Assembly (NCBI GenBank): GCA_021648465.1
Contig: JAKISR010000027.1
Coordinates: forward strand, 1 to 22,596
Length of the DNA stretch: 22,596 bases
Direction: 5' to 3'
From: Sulfurimonas sp.
GTDB taxonomy: Bacteria; Campylobacterota; Campylobacteria; Campylobacterales; Sulfurimonadaceae
The notes under the pieces are model-generated. The model saw nothing but the letters and a program-made list of their open reading frames with translations, was not told where the DNA came from and did no database searches. This document shows, one piece after another, positions 1-8,670 of the stretch. Each line of letters begins with the position of its first letter. Position 1 is the stretch's first letter. The position numbers and the translations under genes were made by a program.

Positions 1-583
1 TACCATTTAGCTCAACTGTAATTTTTTGACCTTTATCAAGAGTAACAGATTGCTCATTTGCAAAAAAGTCACCTTTTCCTTCCATATGTGCAACATATGA
101 CTTAGGGTTTTGTGGATACGCTCTAAGTTTATGAGGATTTTTTTGAGCAAACTTTTTAACAGCTGCTGCAGCACGACGATCAGAGTTACCTTCACGAAGA
201 ACAGGGTTAACAGCTGAACCTAGACAAGTAGCATATTTTGCTTGAATCTCTTCTTCTTTTGCATTTGCAGGATTCTCAGGGAAGTCAGGTAAATCATAGC
301 CTTGACCCTGAAGCTCAGCAATACAATCTTTAAGTTGACCAATAGAAGCTGAAATATTTGGAAGTTTAATAATATTTCCATCTTCTTTAAGAACAACCTC
401 TCCAAGTTTTGAAAGGTTATCTTCTGCAAGACCTTGGCTCGCAAGAACACGACCTGCTAGTGAAATATCACTAACAACCACTTCAACACCTGCTGATTTT
501 GTAAAAGCATTTACGATTGGTATTAACGAATAAGTTGCTAAAGCTGGCGCTTCATCAATTTTTGTCCAAATAATTTTTGACAT
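1..583 (-). CDS. icd: Monomeric NADP-dependent isocitrate dehydrogenase, N-terminal part (runs off the left edge)
   Basis: Encodes the first 194 residues of the large single-chain isocitrate dehydrogenase (family size about 730-745 aa), which interconverts isocitrate and 2-oxoglutarate plus CO2 with NADP in the cytoplasm. Translating the minus strand from the ATG at 583-581 gives a start MSKIIWTKIDEAPALATYSL, then NIIKLPNISASI, QGQGYDLPDFPENP and the hallmark GSAVNPVLREGNSDRRAAAA. These are typical of the monomeric class and unlike the homodimeric E. coli Icd. An AAGGA ribosome site lies 8 nt upstream of the ATG. The reading frame is open to position 1, so the C-terminal three quarters lie outside the window. 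It is co-oriented with mltG across about 100 bp, where I see only a weak TAATAT box (618-623). In reductive-TCA Campylobacterota this enzyme can run as a carboxylase; that role here is inference. Confidence 0.95.
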   Translation of the reverse strand, partial: MSKIIWTKIDEAPALATYSLIPIVNAFTKSAGVEVVVSDISLAGRVLASQGLAEDNLSKLGEVVLKEDGNIIKLPNISASIGQLKDCIAELQGQGYDLPDFPENPANAKEEEIQAKYATCLGSAVNPVLREGNSDRRAAAAVKKFAQKNPHKLRAYPQNPKSYVAHMEGKGDFFANEQSVTLDKGQKITVELNG

Positions 584-686
584 TTTTTTTCCTTGAGGAT
601 TTATTTTTGTTAATGACATATTACCACTAAGATAAATAATATTTGAGCAACGCCTCTTTAATGTTTGGTGATATTAAAATAGTGTT

Positions 687-1631
687 TCATTTTGTAGCAC
701 GCTTAATGTTACGCAAATGTGTAGAATAGTGACGTGTAAAATTATGTGTTCCATCTTTTGATTTCATAAAATATAAGTATTTTGTTTGTGCTGGAAAAAT
801 AGCTGCTCTTATAGCATCAAAACTTACATTACAAACTGGAAAGGTTGGAAGTCCTTTATTTTTATATGTATTGTAGGTACTTTTATCTTCTCTAATTCTT
901 TTAGGAGTGATTTTTATATGTGAATATTTCCCATAGTTTAGTGTGCCATCCATTTGTAGTTTCATCCCTTTTTTTATTCTATTTTGGATTACAGAACTAA
1001 CTATTGACATCTCTTCAATATTTGCAGATTCTTTTTGAATAATAGATGCAACTGTTACAAAATGAAACCATTTTTTTCTATTGTATGTTCCAAAAATCTT
1101 CATTGATAGTTTTTTCATTTGTGATAATGATTTTATTTTCAAAAAATTAATTAATGCTTTTTCTGTAATTCCAATTGGTATTTTATATGTATTTGGAACA
1201 ATCATTCCCTCAGGATATACAAACTGTGCTGAATACTCTTTTTGTAATAATTCTCTATCTAAATTTAAATTATTGGCTAACTGGTTTAAAAAAATATATG
1301 TTGTTTCCCCTGGGATCAGTGTGATATTACGAAGGGCAGCTTTTGCGATTGTTAATTTATATAAAAAATCAAATTTTGTACTATGCTCTACACCTATATT
1401 TATCCACCCACTTTGAGGTTTTCCCATCACTCTTAATATCATAGAATCCAGTTTACTTACATTGTAATTTCTAGCTTGCATTTGTGATATAATATTATTG
1501 ATAGAACCTTTAGGTATATATATGACTTTAGGAGAATTTACAGGCTTATTTAGGTAAAACATGAATGATAAAATAATTATTAATACTATCTCAAAAATCC
1601 ATTTCATTCTTGTTAGTGCTTTAACTTTCAT
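687..1631 (-). CDS. mltG: Endolytic murein transglycosylase MltG (YceG-like)
   Basis: Inner-membrane lytic transglycosylase that cleaves nascent peptidoglycan glycan strands and helps set their length. The 314-aa protein (E. coli about 340) has one N-terminal membrane segment (about residues 11-27) and a periplasmic YceG domain. Family landmarks are VYPEGMIVPNTY (138-149), ASIIQKES with the presumed catalytic Glu at 201, the VIQNRIKKGMKLQMD block (214-228), STYNTYKNKGLP (251-262) and a C-terminal YLYFMKSKDGTHNFT. The ATG at 1631 is behind a weak AGAG-like site. An ATG eight codons later (1607) would still keep the membrane segment. Either start overlaps the first codons of the divergent AsmA-like gene, so each gene's promoter must lie inside the other. 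Family assignment is firm; the exact start is not. Confidence 0.93.
   Translation of the reverse strand: MKVKALTRMKWIFEIVLIIILSFMFYLNKPVNSPKVIYIPKGSINNIISQMQARNYNVSKLDSMILRVMGKPQSGWINIGVEHSTKFDFLYKLTIAKAALRNITLIPGETTYIFLNQLANNLNLDRELLQKEYSAQFVYPEGMIVPNTYKIPIGITEKALINFLKIKSLSQMKKLSMKIFGTYNRKKWFHFVTVASIIQKESANIEEMSIVSSVIQNRIKKGMKLQMDGTLNYGKYSHIKITPKRIREDKSTYNTYKNKGLPTFPVCNVSFDAIRAAIFPAQTKYLYFMKSKDGTHNFTRHYSTHLRNIKRATK
1485..1493 (+). promoter_or_regulatory. Candidate extended -10 promoter of the AsmA-like gene, inside mltG
   Basis: The sequence TGATATAAT (TG-n-TATAAT) lies 67 nt upstream of the ATG at 1561, within the mltG coding region. It is the best -10 match upstream of that start. No clear -35 is visible, as is usual in Campylobacterota sigma-70 promoters. 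Such AT-rich boxes also occur by chance. Confidence 0.3.
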
Positions 1632-4600
1632 ATTTTTATTGCTCTTTAGTATATTTGTACTTTTACAAAATGGTATTTACTTAGATGATGTGTCACTACC
1701 AAATTTAAAAGTTAAGAAATTATACATTAAATGGAATGAAAAAATAAGTGTAGTTATAAAAGAGATAAATATTATTAAAACTAAGAATAAAACAAACATT
1801 GATTATAATAAAGTTATTAAAGATATAGAAAAGAATCTAATATTTTCTAATTGGTTTGAATTAATAAAAATTGAAAAAATATTATTTAATGATATAACAG
1901 GTTATATAGAGTACAAAGATAATAAAAGAGGCTCTTTGTCTCTGTCCTCACCGCAATTTTCATTAGATAGTTTAATATATGCTAGATTAAATACACTCCA
2001 AATAAAAATTAATAAGTTAAATATTAAACAAAAAAAAATAGATGTATCAGGGAAAATACTTTTTAAACTGAAAGATGGTTTAAAGTTTTCATCATCTTTA
2101 AATATTGATATAAATAATGACGCCAACATTACTTTAAATATTCATGGTGATAACAAAAAACTAACTTATGCTATTGATTCTAATAAAAAAATAGAAGATG
2201 CTAGATATATAATAGATTTAATAGAAATTAATCCAAAAGTTAAATATTGGTTTTATGATGCCATGACACTATCAAGCTTATCTATAAAAAGTGTTAATGG
2301 CTGGTTGGATTATGAAAATATAGATAAAGCATACTTAAACTTAAAAGCAAAAGCAGTTGCAACTAATTTAATATATACATATGATAAATTACTTCCACCA
2401 ATCAGAACAAGTCACACAAATTTAGAGTTTAAAGATGGCATTTTATTTATAAAACCGCAAGATGCTTATACATATGATTTTTTTCTTGATAAAAGTTGGT
2501 TAAAAATAGACTTCTCTAAAAAAGAGGAGCTTTTAACTCTTTATCTATTATTTAAAGGACAAGCAAATAAAGATTTACTTAGTTTACTTAATAGATATAA
2601 AATTAATTTACCTTTTGTACAAACAGAAGGGGATCTTGATGCAAATCTAAAACTATTAATAAACCTAAGAACTGACAATGTAGATGCTATTGGTGATTTT
2701 TATACAAGGGAAGCTAAAATAAATTATTTAGGTTTAGATTTAGATATATTTAATGCTCATGTATTTTTAAAAAATACCCATGTTAAAGTAAATGATATGT
2801 TAACAAAATATAAAGAGATAGCTAGTGCTAATGTAGACTTAAATTTTAATGCAAAAGAAAGTAAAGGAAAATTGGATTTTAGAATTAATAAGGTATTTTT
2901 TAAAGAGAACAATTTAAGACTGGAAAATAATTTTAAACCTTTAAACGCAAGTTATATTATCTCACCTAAACAAGATAAAATTAAATTTGATAAATCAATA
3001 TGGGTATTAAATAATGAACATATAAATATAGATGCGGTAAATATGCAATTTAACTTGAAAACATTAAGTGTAAAACTACCTATCACGTCACTTAGTATTA
3101 AAAATAAAATATCTGCTAAGGCATCAGGGGAAATTCTTCTTAAACCTATGAGACTTGATTTAAATATTGATATACTAAATTTTAAATATGCTAATATAAA
3201 CTTAAAACAGTCAAAGTTGCCATTAAAACTTTTATATAATGAAGAATTATCAATATCTACAAAAGAAATCATTAGATTAAATATAAATTCTAAAGAGTAT
3301 AGGCTTTCAAATGCAGCTTTAAATATTAAAAATAATATTTTTAGTATAAATAACATAAAATTAATCTCTGATGATATGCTAAAATCAAATGTTAGTGCAA
3401 AGTATGATATAGTTAAAACAAGTGGTTATATTGATATACATAATATTGATTTTAAGTATAAAAAACTTGGAAATATTTTTAAATCTGATAAAAATATAGC
3501 ACTTCATATTTCTAAAAAATACAATATTACTAAGATAGAGTCAAAAGAGTACGATATAGATTATAAATTTAATATTGATGAGTGGACATTAAAGCTCAAC
3601 TCATTAGAAAAGATTGTTAAAAACTCAGAAATACTTCAAGAATATAATTTTGACAATGGTTATTTTTCAATTTTTAAAAAAAGCAATGAACAAAATATAA
3701 AGTTTTTAGCAGATACAAATTATAAATATAAAATATTAACAACAAAAAATAAAGTCATAGACAATTATGTAATTAAAGGTGAAATAGATAAAAACAACAA
3801 TGATATTTTTTTTAATATAAACAGTTCTGTTGATGTAAAAATCGCAGATGACATTGAAATTTATGCACATGATATAGGAATAAATATAGATGAAATAACT
3901 GATATGCTAAGAGATAAAAATGGCACTAAGAGTGTGCAAGAAAAGAAAAACATCTCTTTTGATGCAAAGAATTGTTTTTTATTTTTAAGTAAGCATAGGC
4001 ATATTTTATCTGAGAATATTACATTACAATATGCTAACAATATCTTAATAGCCAAATTAAAACATAAAAAAGGTGAAGCAAATTATGAGTTAAAAAATGG
4101 TAAATTTATTCTTTATGGGAAAGATTTTGGTGATATATTTATGAAAAAACTTTTTTCTTTATCAAAATTTAAAGGTGGTTCTTTTCGTTTTTCAATCAGT
4201 GGAACTACTGCAGAATATAGTGGTATTGCATATGCAAAAGATACAATAATAGTTGAGTATAAAATTTTAAATAATGTATTGGCTTTTGTAAATACTATCC
4301 CTTCATTAGTAACTTTTTCTTTGCCAGGGTATAGCAACAAAGGTCTTAAAGCAAAGAGTGCATATATAAACTTTAGTTTTAGAGATGATATATATACTAT
4401 GAGTAATATTTTTCTAAATTCAAAAGAGATAGATATAATTGGGAAAGGGACAGCTAGTATAAAAAATAACACCATTGATTTAGACTTAAATTTAAAAACA
4501 GATTTAGGTAGCAAGGTATCAAAGATACCTGTTGTTGGCTATATACTGATGGGGGAAGATAGTATATCAACATCACTTACAGTTAAGGGTTCATTAGATA

Positions 4601-4716
4601 ACCCAAAAGTTGATACTCAAGTAGCAAAATCTATAATAGTAGCACCATTTAATATTATAAAAAGAACCCTGCTTTTTCCATTTGAATTATTTAAACGTGA
4701 TGATAAAGACAAATAA
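1561..4716 (+). CDS. Large AsmA/YhdP-like (DUF3971 / AsmA_2) envelope protein
   Basis: A 1051-aa protein with a short cytoplasmic N-terminus, one membrane anchor (about residues 14-36) and a very long K/N/I-rich periplasmic region of repeating short beta strands. The C-terminal about 180 residues (GGSFRFSISGTTAEYSG, LPGYSNKGLKAKSAYINFSF, then a KIPVVGYILMGEDSISTSL stretch and GSLDNPKV) match the AsmA-like C-terminal region of YhdP/DUF3971 proteins. Members of this superfamily are thought to form beta-groove bridges carrying phospholipid between inner and outer membranes; that function here is inference. It is somewhat shorter than E. coli YhdP (about 1266 aa). The ATG at 1561 is the only start that keeps the anchor (the next option is a TTG at 1639), and it follows an AGGTAAA site. 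The gene lies convergent with the Lol permease, 4 bp away. Its base composition is more AT-rich than that of its neighbours. Confidence 0.82.
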   Translation: MNDKIIINTISKIHFILVSALTFIFLLLFSIFVLLQNGIYLDDVSLPNLKVKKLYIKWNEKISVVIKEINIIKTKNKTNIDYNKVIKDIEKNLIFSNWFELIKIEKILFNDITGYIEYKDNKRGSLSLSSPQFSLDSLIYARLNTLQIKINKLNIKQKKIDVSGKILFKLKDGLKFSSSLNIDINNDANITLNIHGDNKKLTYAIDSNKKIEDARYIIDLIEINPKVKYWFYDAMTLSSLSIKSVNGWLDYENIDKAYLNLKAKAVATNLIYTYDKLLPPIRTSHTNLEFKDGILFIKPQDAYTYDFFLDKSWLKIDFSKKEELLTLYLLFKGQANKDLLSLLNRYKINLPFVQTEGDLDANLKLLINLRTDNVDAIGDFYTREAKINYLGLDLDIFNAHVFLKNTHVKVNDMLTKYKEIASANVDLNFNAKESKGKLDFRINKVFFKENNLRLENNFKPLNASYIISPKQDKIKFDKSIWVLNNEHINIDAVNMQFNLKTLSVKLPITSLSIKNKISAKASGEILLKPMRLDLNIDILNFKYANINLKQSKLPLKLLYNEELSISTKEIIRLNINSKEYRLSNAALNIKNNIFSINNIKLISDDMLKSNVSAKYDIVKTSGYIDIHNIDFKYKKLGNIFKSDKNIALHISKKYNITKIESKEYDIDYKFNIDEWTLKLNSLEKIVKNSEILQEYNFDNGYFSIFKKSNEQNIKFLADTNYKYKILTTKNKVIDNYVIKGEIDKNNNDIFFNINSSVDVKIADDIEIYAHDIGINIDEITDMLRDKNGTKSVQEKKNISFDAKNCFLFLSKHRHILSENITLQYANNILIAKLKHKKGEANYELKNGKFILYGKDFGDIFMKKLFSLSKFKGGSFRFSISGTTAEYSGIAYAKDTIIVEYKILNNVLAFVNTIPSLVTFSLPGYSNKGLKAKSAYINFSFRDDIYTMSNIFLNSKEIDIIGKGTASIKNNTIDLDLNLKTDLGSKVSKIPVVGYILMGEDSISTSLTVKGSLDNPKVDTQVAKSIIVAPFNIIKRTLLFPFELFKRDDKDK
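1719..1724 (-). promoter_or_regulatory. Candidate -10 box for mltG, inside the AsmA-like gene
   Basis: On the minus strand this reads TATAAT, preceded directly by TG, about 88 nt upstream of the mltG ATG at 1631. It would place the mltG promoter within codons 53-55 of the divergent gene. Position and sequence fit, but the surrounding DNA is AT-rich, so a chance match is possible. Confidence 0.25.
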
Positions 4717-4720
4717 CCTA

Positions 4721-5923
4721 TTATTCATTTCTTAAAACAGTTAAAATATCTACTTCACTTGCTTTTTTTGCTGGATAATATGATGAAACTATAACAATTG
4801 CGAAAGCACCAGATACTATCAAGAAAAAATCTTTAGCACTTAAATCAAGCGGCAATGTAGTTGTTGGATATACATCTTTAGGTAATGAAACTATATCAAA
4901 GGTGCTAAGTATCCATAGTCCACTCATTCCCAAAGCTGTACCTGCTAAAATACCACTAACACCGATAACAATTCCAAGATATAAAAAAACTTTTTTAATT
5001 TCTAAAGATGAAGCGCCTAGAGATAATAATAATGCTATCTCACTTCTTCTATTCATAACAGTCATTAAAAGAGAAGATATGATATTTATTGCTGCTATTA
5101 GAATAATTAGCATTAATACTATAAAAAGAGAGATTTTTTCAAGCTCTAATGCCGCAAAAAAATTAACATTATCTTCCCACCAACCTTTAATTGTTACAGT
5201 AGCAGGAAGAAATGCTTTTATTTTTAATATGTCAGTATGTGGATCACTAGAAAATATATGAATACCATCATATTGATTACTTGGTAGATTTAAAATTGCT
5301 TGAAGTGAGGATAGTGTGGTATAGCTGTATGCTTTATCATAAGCAGTTAAACCAGAATCAAAAGTTGCTTTAATTTTAAACCTTTTTATCTTTGGTGTAA
5401 CAGAGAGTCCACCTGGCTCTAGATGTGTAAATATATACATTAATCTATCATCAACAAAAAGTGAAAAATTATCTTTTAATGTTTTTCCAATTAAAACATC
5501 AAATTTATTAAATTTATTATTTTCAATAGGCTCTTTTAAAACACTATTTACTTTAGCTTCACTTTTAAAGTCTACTCCAAAAATATAACCACCTTCTAGT
5601 TTATTTCCACTTCTAGCCATTACAGAAGATTGAATATATGGACTAAAGTTGAGTTTTGGAAATTTATTTTCTAGGTCGATTAGTAGATTTTTATTAACCG
5701 AACCATAAAATTTTGGAATAACAGTTAGTGGATAGTTCATTATTGTAAGTTTTTTTCTAAACTCTTTATCAAAGCCATTCATAAGAGCCATAGCTATTAA
5801 AAGCACCATAACACCTAGAGCTATGCCTAAAAAGGCAAGCAATGCGGATAAGAATATAAAAGGTTGTTCTTTATCAAAGCGTAAAAATCTTTTAACAAGA
5901 TATGGTACTATTGATGTTTTCAA
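4721..5923 (-). CDS. ABC transporter permease of the LolC/LolE family (lipoprotein release)
   Basis: Inner-membrane permease that, with an ATPase such as LolD (not in this window), extracts lipoproteins from the inner membrane for LolA. The 400-aa protein has the family layout: one N-terminal membrane segment (about 22-48, FLGIALGVMVLLIAMALMNGF), a periplasmic domain of about 215 residues, and three C-terminal segments (about 266-289, 313-339, 365-382). It also has the MNRRSEIALLLSLGAS motif and the usual YPAKKASEVDILTVLRNE end. I start it at the TTG (5923-5921) that forms TTGA with the secA stop; a longer frame from 5965 would add a 14-residue basic, Cys-containing tail that is only secA sequence read out of frame. 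AAGGTG lies about 12 nt before the TTG. Campylobacterota often have one permease for the LolC/E pair, so I leave the symbol open. Confidence 0.88.
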   Translation of the reverse strand: MKTSIVPYLVKRFLRFDKEQPFIFLSALLAFLGIALGVMVLLIAMALMNGFDKEFRKKLTIMNYPLTVIPKFYGSVNKNLLIDLENKFPKLNFSPYIQSSVMARSGNKLEGGYIFGVDFKSEAKVNSVLKEPIENNKFNKFDVLIGKTLKDNFSLFVDDRLMYIFTHLEPGGLSVTPKIKRFKIKATFDSGLTAYDKAYSYTTLSSLQAILNLPSNQYDGIHIFSSDPHTDILKIKAFLPATVTIKGWWEDNVNFFAALELEKISLFIVLMLIILIAAINIISSLLMTVMNRRSEIALLLSLGASSLEIKKVFLYLGIVIGVSGILAGTALGMSGLWILSTFDIVSLPKDVYPTTTLPLDLSAKDFFLIVSGAFAIVIVSSYYPAKKASEVDILTVLRNE

Positions 5924-8493
5924 GAAGCAAAAACACCTTTTTTTGGACCACTTTTTCCACAACATTGTTTATATTTTTTACCACTACCACAAGGGCAAGT
6001 CTCATTTCTAGATATTTTTCTAGATTTTTTTTCTTCACTACCTTCAATAAGATTAAATTGTCTAACAGCTTCTTCAATTTTTCTTTCAGTTTCTAGCTTT
6101 TGTGTAGCTTCTCTAGCTTCTTCTTCAGGATTAGTCATATTAAATTGAATAATTTGAAGCGTTTTTATAGTGTTGTACTTGATGTCAGAAATCAGTTCTG
6201 TAAAAAGACTAAAACTCTCTTTTTTATACTCAACTAATGGATCTTTTTGGTTATAAGCACGAAGTCTAATACCTGTTTTCATAGTATCCATTGAATATAA
6301 GTGTTCTCTCCATGCACTATCTAACTCTTTAAGGTATAACTCTTTTTCTATGTCATGACCTACACTCTCTTCTACAACACTCATCTTTTCATCATAAACT
6401 TTTTTGATTATATTTATTAAGGCATGAAGTAACTCTTCATAATCCAATGGCTTATAATCCTCTATATTTAAATCTAAAGTCATCTCTTCTTGTAAAAGTT
6501 TTAAAACTTTTTCTAAATTAAAATCTTCTTTTTCTCCACCATCAAATATGTCACAATTATTAAGTATATGCTCTACATACTCAGCTCTTACCTCATTGAT
6601 TTTAGATGATATATCATACTCTGAATCAAGCAGTTGATTTCTAAACTTATAAACAATTTTTCTTTGTTCATTTGCTACATCATCATACTCGACAATCTGC
6701 TTACGACCATCATAGTGCATATTTTCAACTTTTTTCTGAGCTTTTTCAACTGCACGTGTAACCATTTTGGACTCTATGTATTCGCCATCTTCAACACCAA
6801 GTCTCTCCATGATAGATTTAATCTTATCACTTCCAAAAATACGAAGTAAGTTATCTTCTAAAGATAAATAAAACTGCGTAGTACCTGCATCACCCTGACG
6901 ACCACTTCTACCACGAAGCTGATTGTCTATACGACGATTTTCATGTCTCTCTGTTCCAATTATGTAAAGACCACCAAGTTTTCTAACTTCATCATTCACT
7001 TTAATATCAACACCACGACCTGCCATATTTGTAGCAATAGTTACAGCACCTTTAGCACCAGCATTTTTAATGATTTCACCTTCTTGAGCATGATTTTTAG
7101 CATTTAGTACAGTATGAGCGATCTTTTCTTTTTTAAGTATACTATGCAGAGATTCAGATTTCTCAATAGAAGCAGTACCTATTAAGATTGGTTGACCTAT
7201 TTTAGCTAATTCTTTTATTGTATTAATCACAGCTTCAAACTTTTCTTTTTCTGTTTTATAAATTAAATCATTAAGATCCTCTCTTGTTACAGGTATATTT
7301 GTTGGAATTGAGATAACATCAAGAGAGTAGATTTGTGAAAATTCTGATGCTTCAGTTTCTGCAGTACCTGTCATACCAGCTAATTTATTATACATTCTAA
7401 AGTAGTTTTGAAATGTAATATCTGCAAGAGTTTGAGTTTCTTCTTTTATTTCAACTTTTTCTTTTGCTTCAAGTGCTTGATGAAGACCTTCTGAAAATCG
7501 ACGACCCTCACTTAAACGACCAGTAAATTCATCAACTATTATAACCTCACCATCATTTACAACATAATCTACATCTTTTTCAAAAAGATAATTTGATTTG
7601 AGTGCTTGATCTAAAAGATGAGAAAGTGATGCATTTTCTGGAGAGTAAAGATTATCAACTTTAAACAGCTCTTCAGCTTTAGTTATCCCATCTTCTGTAA
7701 TCAAAACAACTTTGTCTTTTTCATCAACAGTAAAATGTTCATCTTTTGTTAATTGCATAGCAATAATATTTGTATCACTAAAATCTTGAAGTGTTCTATT
7801 GGTCGGACCAGATATGATTAAAGGTGTTCTTGCTTCATCAATTAAAATACTATCAACTTCATCAACTATGACAAAATTATGCCCTCTTTGAACCATTTGT
7901 TCTTGTGAATAGCTCATATTATCTCTTAAATAATCAAAACCAAAGGCGTTGTTAGTTCCGTAAGTTATATCAGCATTATAAGCTTCTTTTTTAACAATAG
8001 GATCATTCATATCTTCTAAAATTACACCAACTGAAAATCCTAAAAATTCATATAAAGGTCCCATATCTTTAGCATCTCTTAATGCTAAATAATCATTCAC
8101 AGTAACAAGATGAACACCATTAGAACTAATTGCATTTAAAACAATAGCTAAAGTGGCAACAAGTGTCTTACCTTCACCTGTTTTCATCTCAGCAATTCGT
8201 CCCTCGTGAAGTACTATACCACCAATAAGTTGAACATCGAAGTGTCTCATTTTAAGAGTTCTTATACTAGCTTCTCTAGTAATAGCAAAAGAATCAACCA
8301 GCACATCGTCTAAACTTTTTTTATCTTGTAAAACAGTGTCTTTTAGTTCGCTAAATGAAGTTTTTAACTCATCATCACTTAAAGCTTGATATTTACTCTC
8401 AAGAGCATTTATATTATCAATAATTTTTATGTATTTTTTTAATTCACGATCATTAGATGTACCAAAAATTTTACCTATGAATGCTTTTAGCAT
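5920..8493 (-). CDS. secA: Protein translocase ATPase SecA
   Basis: The motor ATPase that pushes preproteins through SecYEG. The 857-aa chain carries the Walker A motif MKTGEGKT (about 103-110), the DEAD-like VDEVDSILIDEARTPLIISG (from about 210), the GRGVDIK and GTERHENRRIDNQLRGRSGR motifs of the second motor domain, a helical scaffold and wing region, and a C-terminal zinc site CPCGSGKKYKQCC (Cys 833, 835, 844, 845) used for SecB or ribosome contact. The start is the ATG at 8493, with AAGG 7-10 nt upstream; a TTG two codons earlier (8499) is in frame but falls too close to that site. Its stop overlaps the TTG of the Lol permease, so the two are probably translated from one message. The leader contains a perfect 13-bp hairpin (8509-8538). 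Confidence 0.97.
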   Translation of the reverse strand: MLKAFIGKIFGTSNDRELKKYIKIIDNINALESKYQALSDDELKTSFSELKDTVLQDKKSLDDVLVDSFAITREASIRTLKMRHFDVQLIGGIVLHEGRIAEMKTGEGKTLVATLAIVLNAISSNGVHLVTVNDYLALRDAKDMGPLYEFLGFSVGVILEDMNDPIVKKEAYNADITYGTNNAFGFDYLRDNMSYSQEQMVQRGHNFVIVDEVDSILIDEARTPLIISGPTNRTLQDFSDTNIIAMQLTKDEHFTVDEKDKVVLITEDGITKAEELFKVDNLYSPENASLSHLLDQALKSNYLFEKDVDYVVNDGEVIIVDEFTGRLSEGRRFSEGLHQALEAKEKVEIKEETQTLADITFQNYFRMYNKLAGMTGTAETEASEFSQIYSLDVISIPTNIPVTREDLNDLIYKTEKEKFEAVINTIKELAKIGQPILIGTASIEKSESLHSILKKEKIAHTVLNAKNHAQEGEIIKNAGAKGAVTIATNMAGRGVDIKVNDEVRKLGGLYIIGTERHENRRIDNQLRGRSGRQGDAGTTQFYLSLEDNLLRIFGSDKIKSIMERLGVEDGEYIESKMVTRAVEKAQKKVENMHYDGRKQIVEYDDVANEQRKIVYKFRNQLLDSEYDISSKINEVRAEYVEHILNNCDIFDGGEKEDFNLEKVLKLLQEEMTLDLNIEDYKPLDYEELLHALINIIKKVYDEKMSVVEESVGHDIEKELYLKELDSAWREHLYSMDTMKTGIRLRAYNQKDPLVEYKKESFSLFTELISDIKYNTIKTLQIIQFNMTNPEEEAREATQKLETERKIEEAVRQFNLIEGSEEKKSRKISRNETCPCGSGKKYKQCCGKSGPKKGVFAS

Positions 8494-8508
8494 TTGCAAC
8501 CTTATAAC

Positions 8509-8538
8509 AGCTACTATATAGTATCCTATATAGTAGCT
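8509..8538. promoter_or_regulatory. Perfect 13-bp inverted repeat in the secA leader
   Basis: AGCTACTATATAG and its exact reverse complement CTATATAGTAGCT flank a 4-nt TATC spacer, ending 16 nt before the secA ATG. In RNA it would fold into a stable hairpin just upstream of the ribosome site; in DNA it could be a two-fold operator. It has no U-run, so it is not a classical terminator. A minus-strand TAAAAT box preceded by TGA (8553-8558) could start a transcript only a few bases before it. Confidence 0.6.
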
Positions 8539-8612
8539 TAGAAATTGCTCTTATTTTATCATAGTTATAGTTACAAACTGCATAAATTAAAGAATGATTT
8601 ATATAATTATTG

Positions 8613-8626
8613 ATATTATATAATAT
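8613..8626. promoter_or_regulatory. Palindromic double -10 element between secA and lolA (candidate bidirectional promoter)
   Basis: ATATTATATAATAT is a perfect 14-bp palindrome that holds TATAAT on the plus strand (8619-8624) and TATAAT on the minus strand (8620-8615). It lies in the 177-bp gap between the divergent lolA and secA starts. Transcripts would begin near 8631 for lolA and near 8608 for secA. The arrangement is seen directly; its use as a promoter pair is inferred. Confidence 0.4.
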
Positions 8627-8640
8627 GTAAACAATCACTT

Positions 8641-8649
8641 TGATATAAT
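8641..8649 (+). promoter_or_regulatory. Extended -10 promoter of lolA
   Basis: TGATATAAT (TG-n-TATAAT) lies 21 nt upstream of the lolA TTG start and gives a leader of roughly 15 nt with the AAGGA site at 8661-8665. It is a better positioned lolA promoter than the palindromic box upstream; both may be used. Confidence 0.45.
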
Positions 8650-8670
8650 TTTTTAAAATAAAGGAATAAA

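Noticed and set aside
7..450. Minus-strand frames of 62 and 76 codons at the left edge
   Set aside because: They are out of frame with icd, whose own frame is open across the same DNA and gives a clear protein match.
4113..4514. 133-codon minus-strand frame inside the AsmA-like gene
   Set aside because: It is hydrophobic only because it is the reverse complement of K/N/I-rich codons; no start signal or family.
5823..6096. Several short overlapping frames at the secA-Lol permease junction, including a Cys-containing 14-residue extension of the permease
   Set aside because: They come from the Lys-rich end of secA read in other frames; the TTGA overlap start explains the permease fully.
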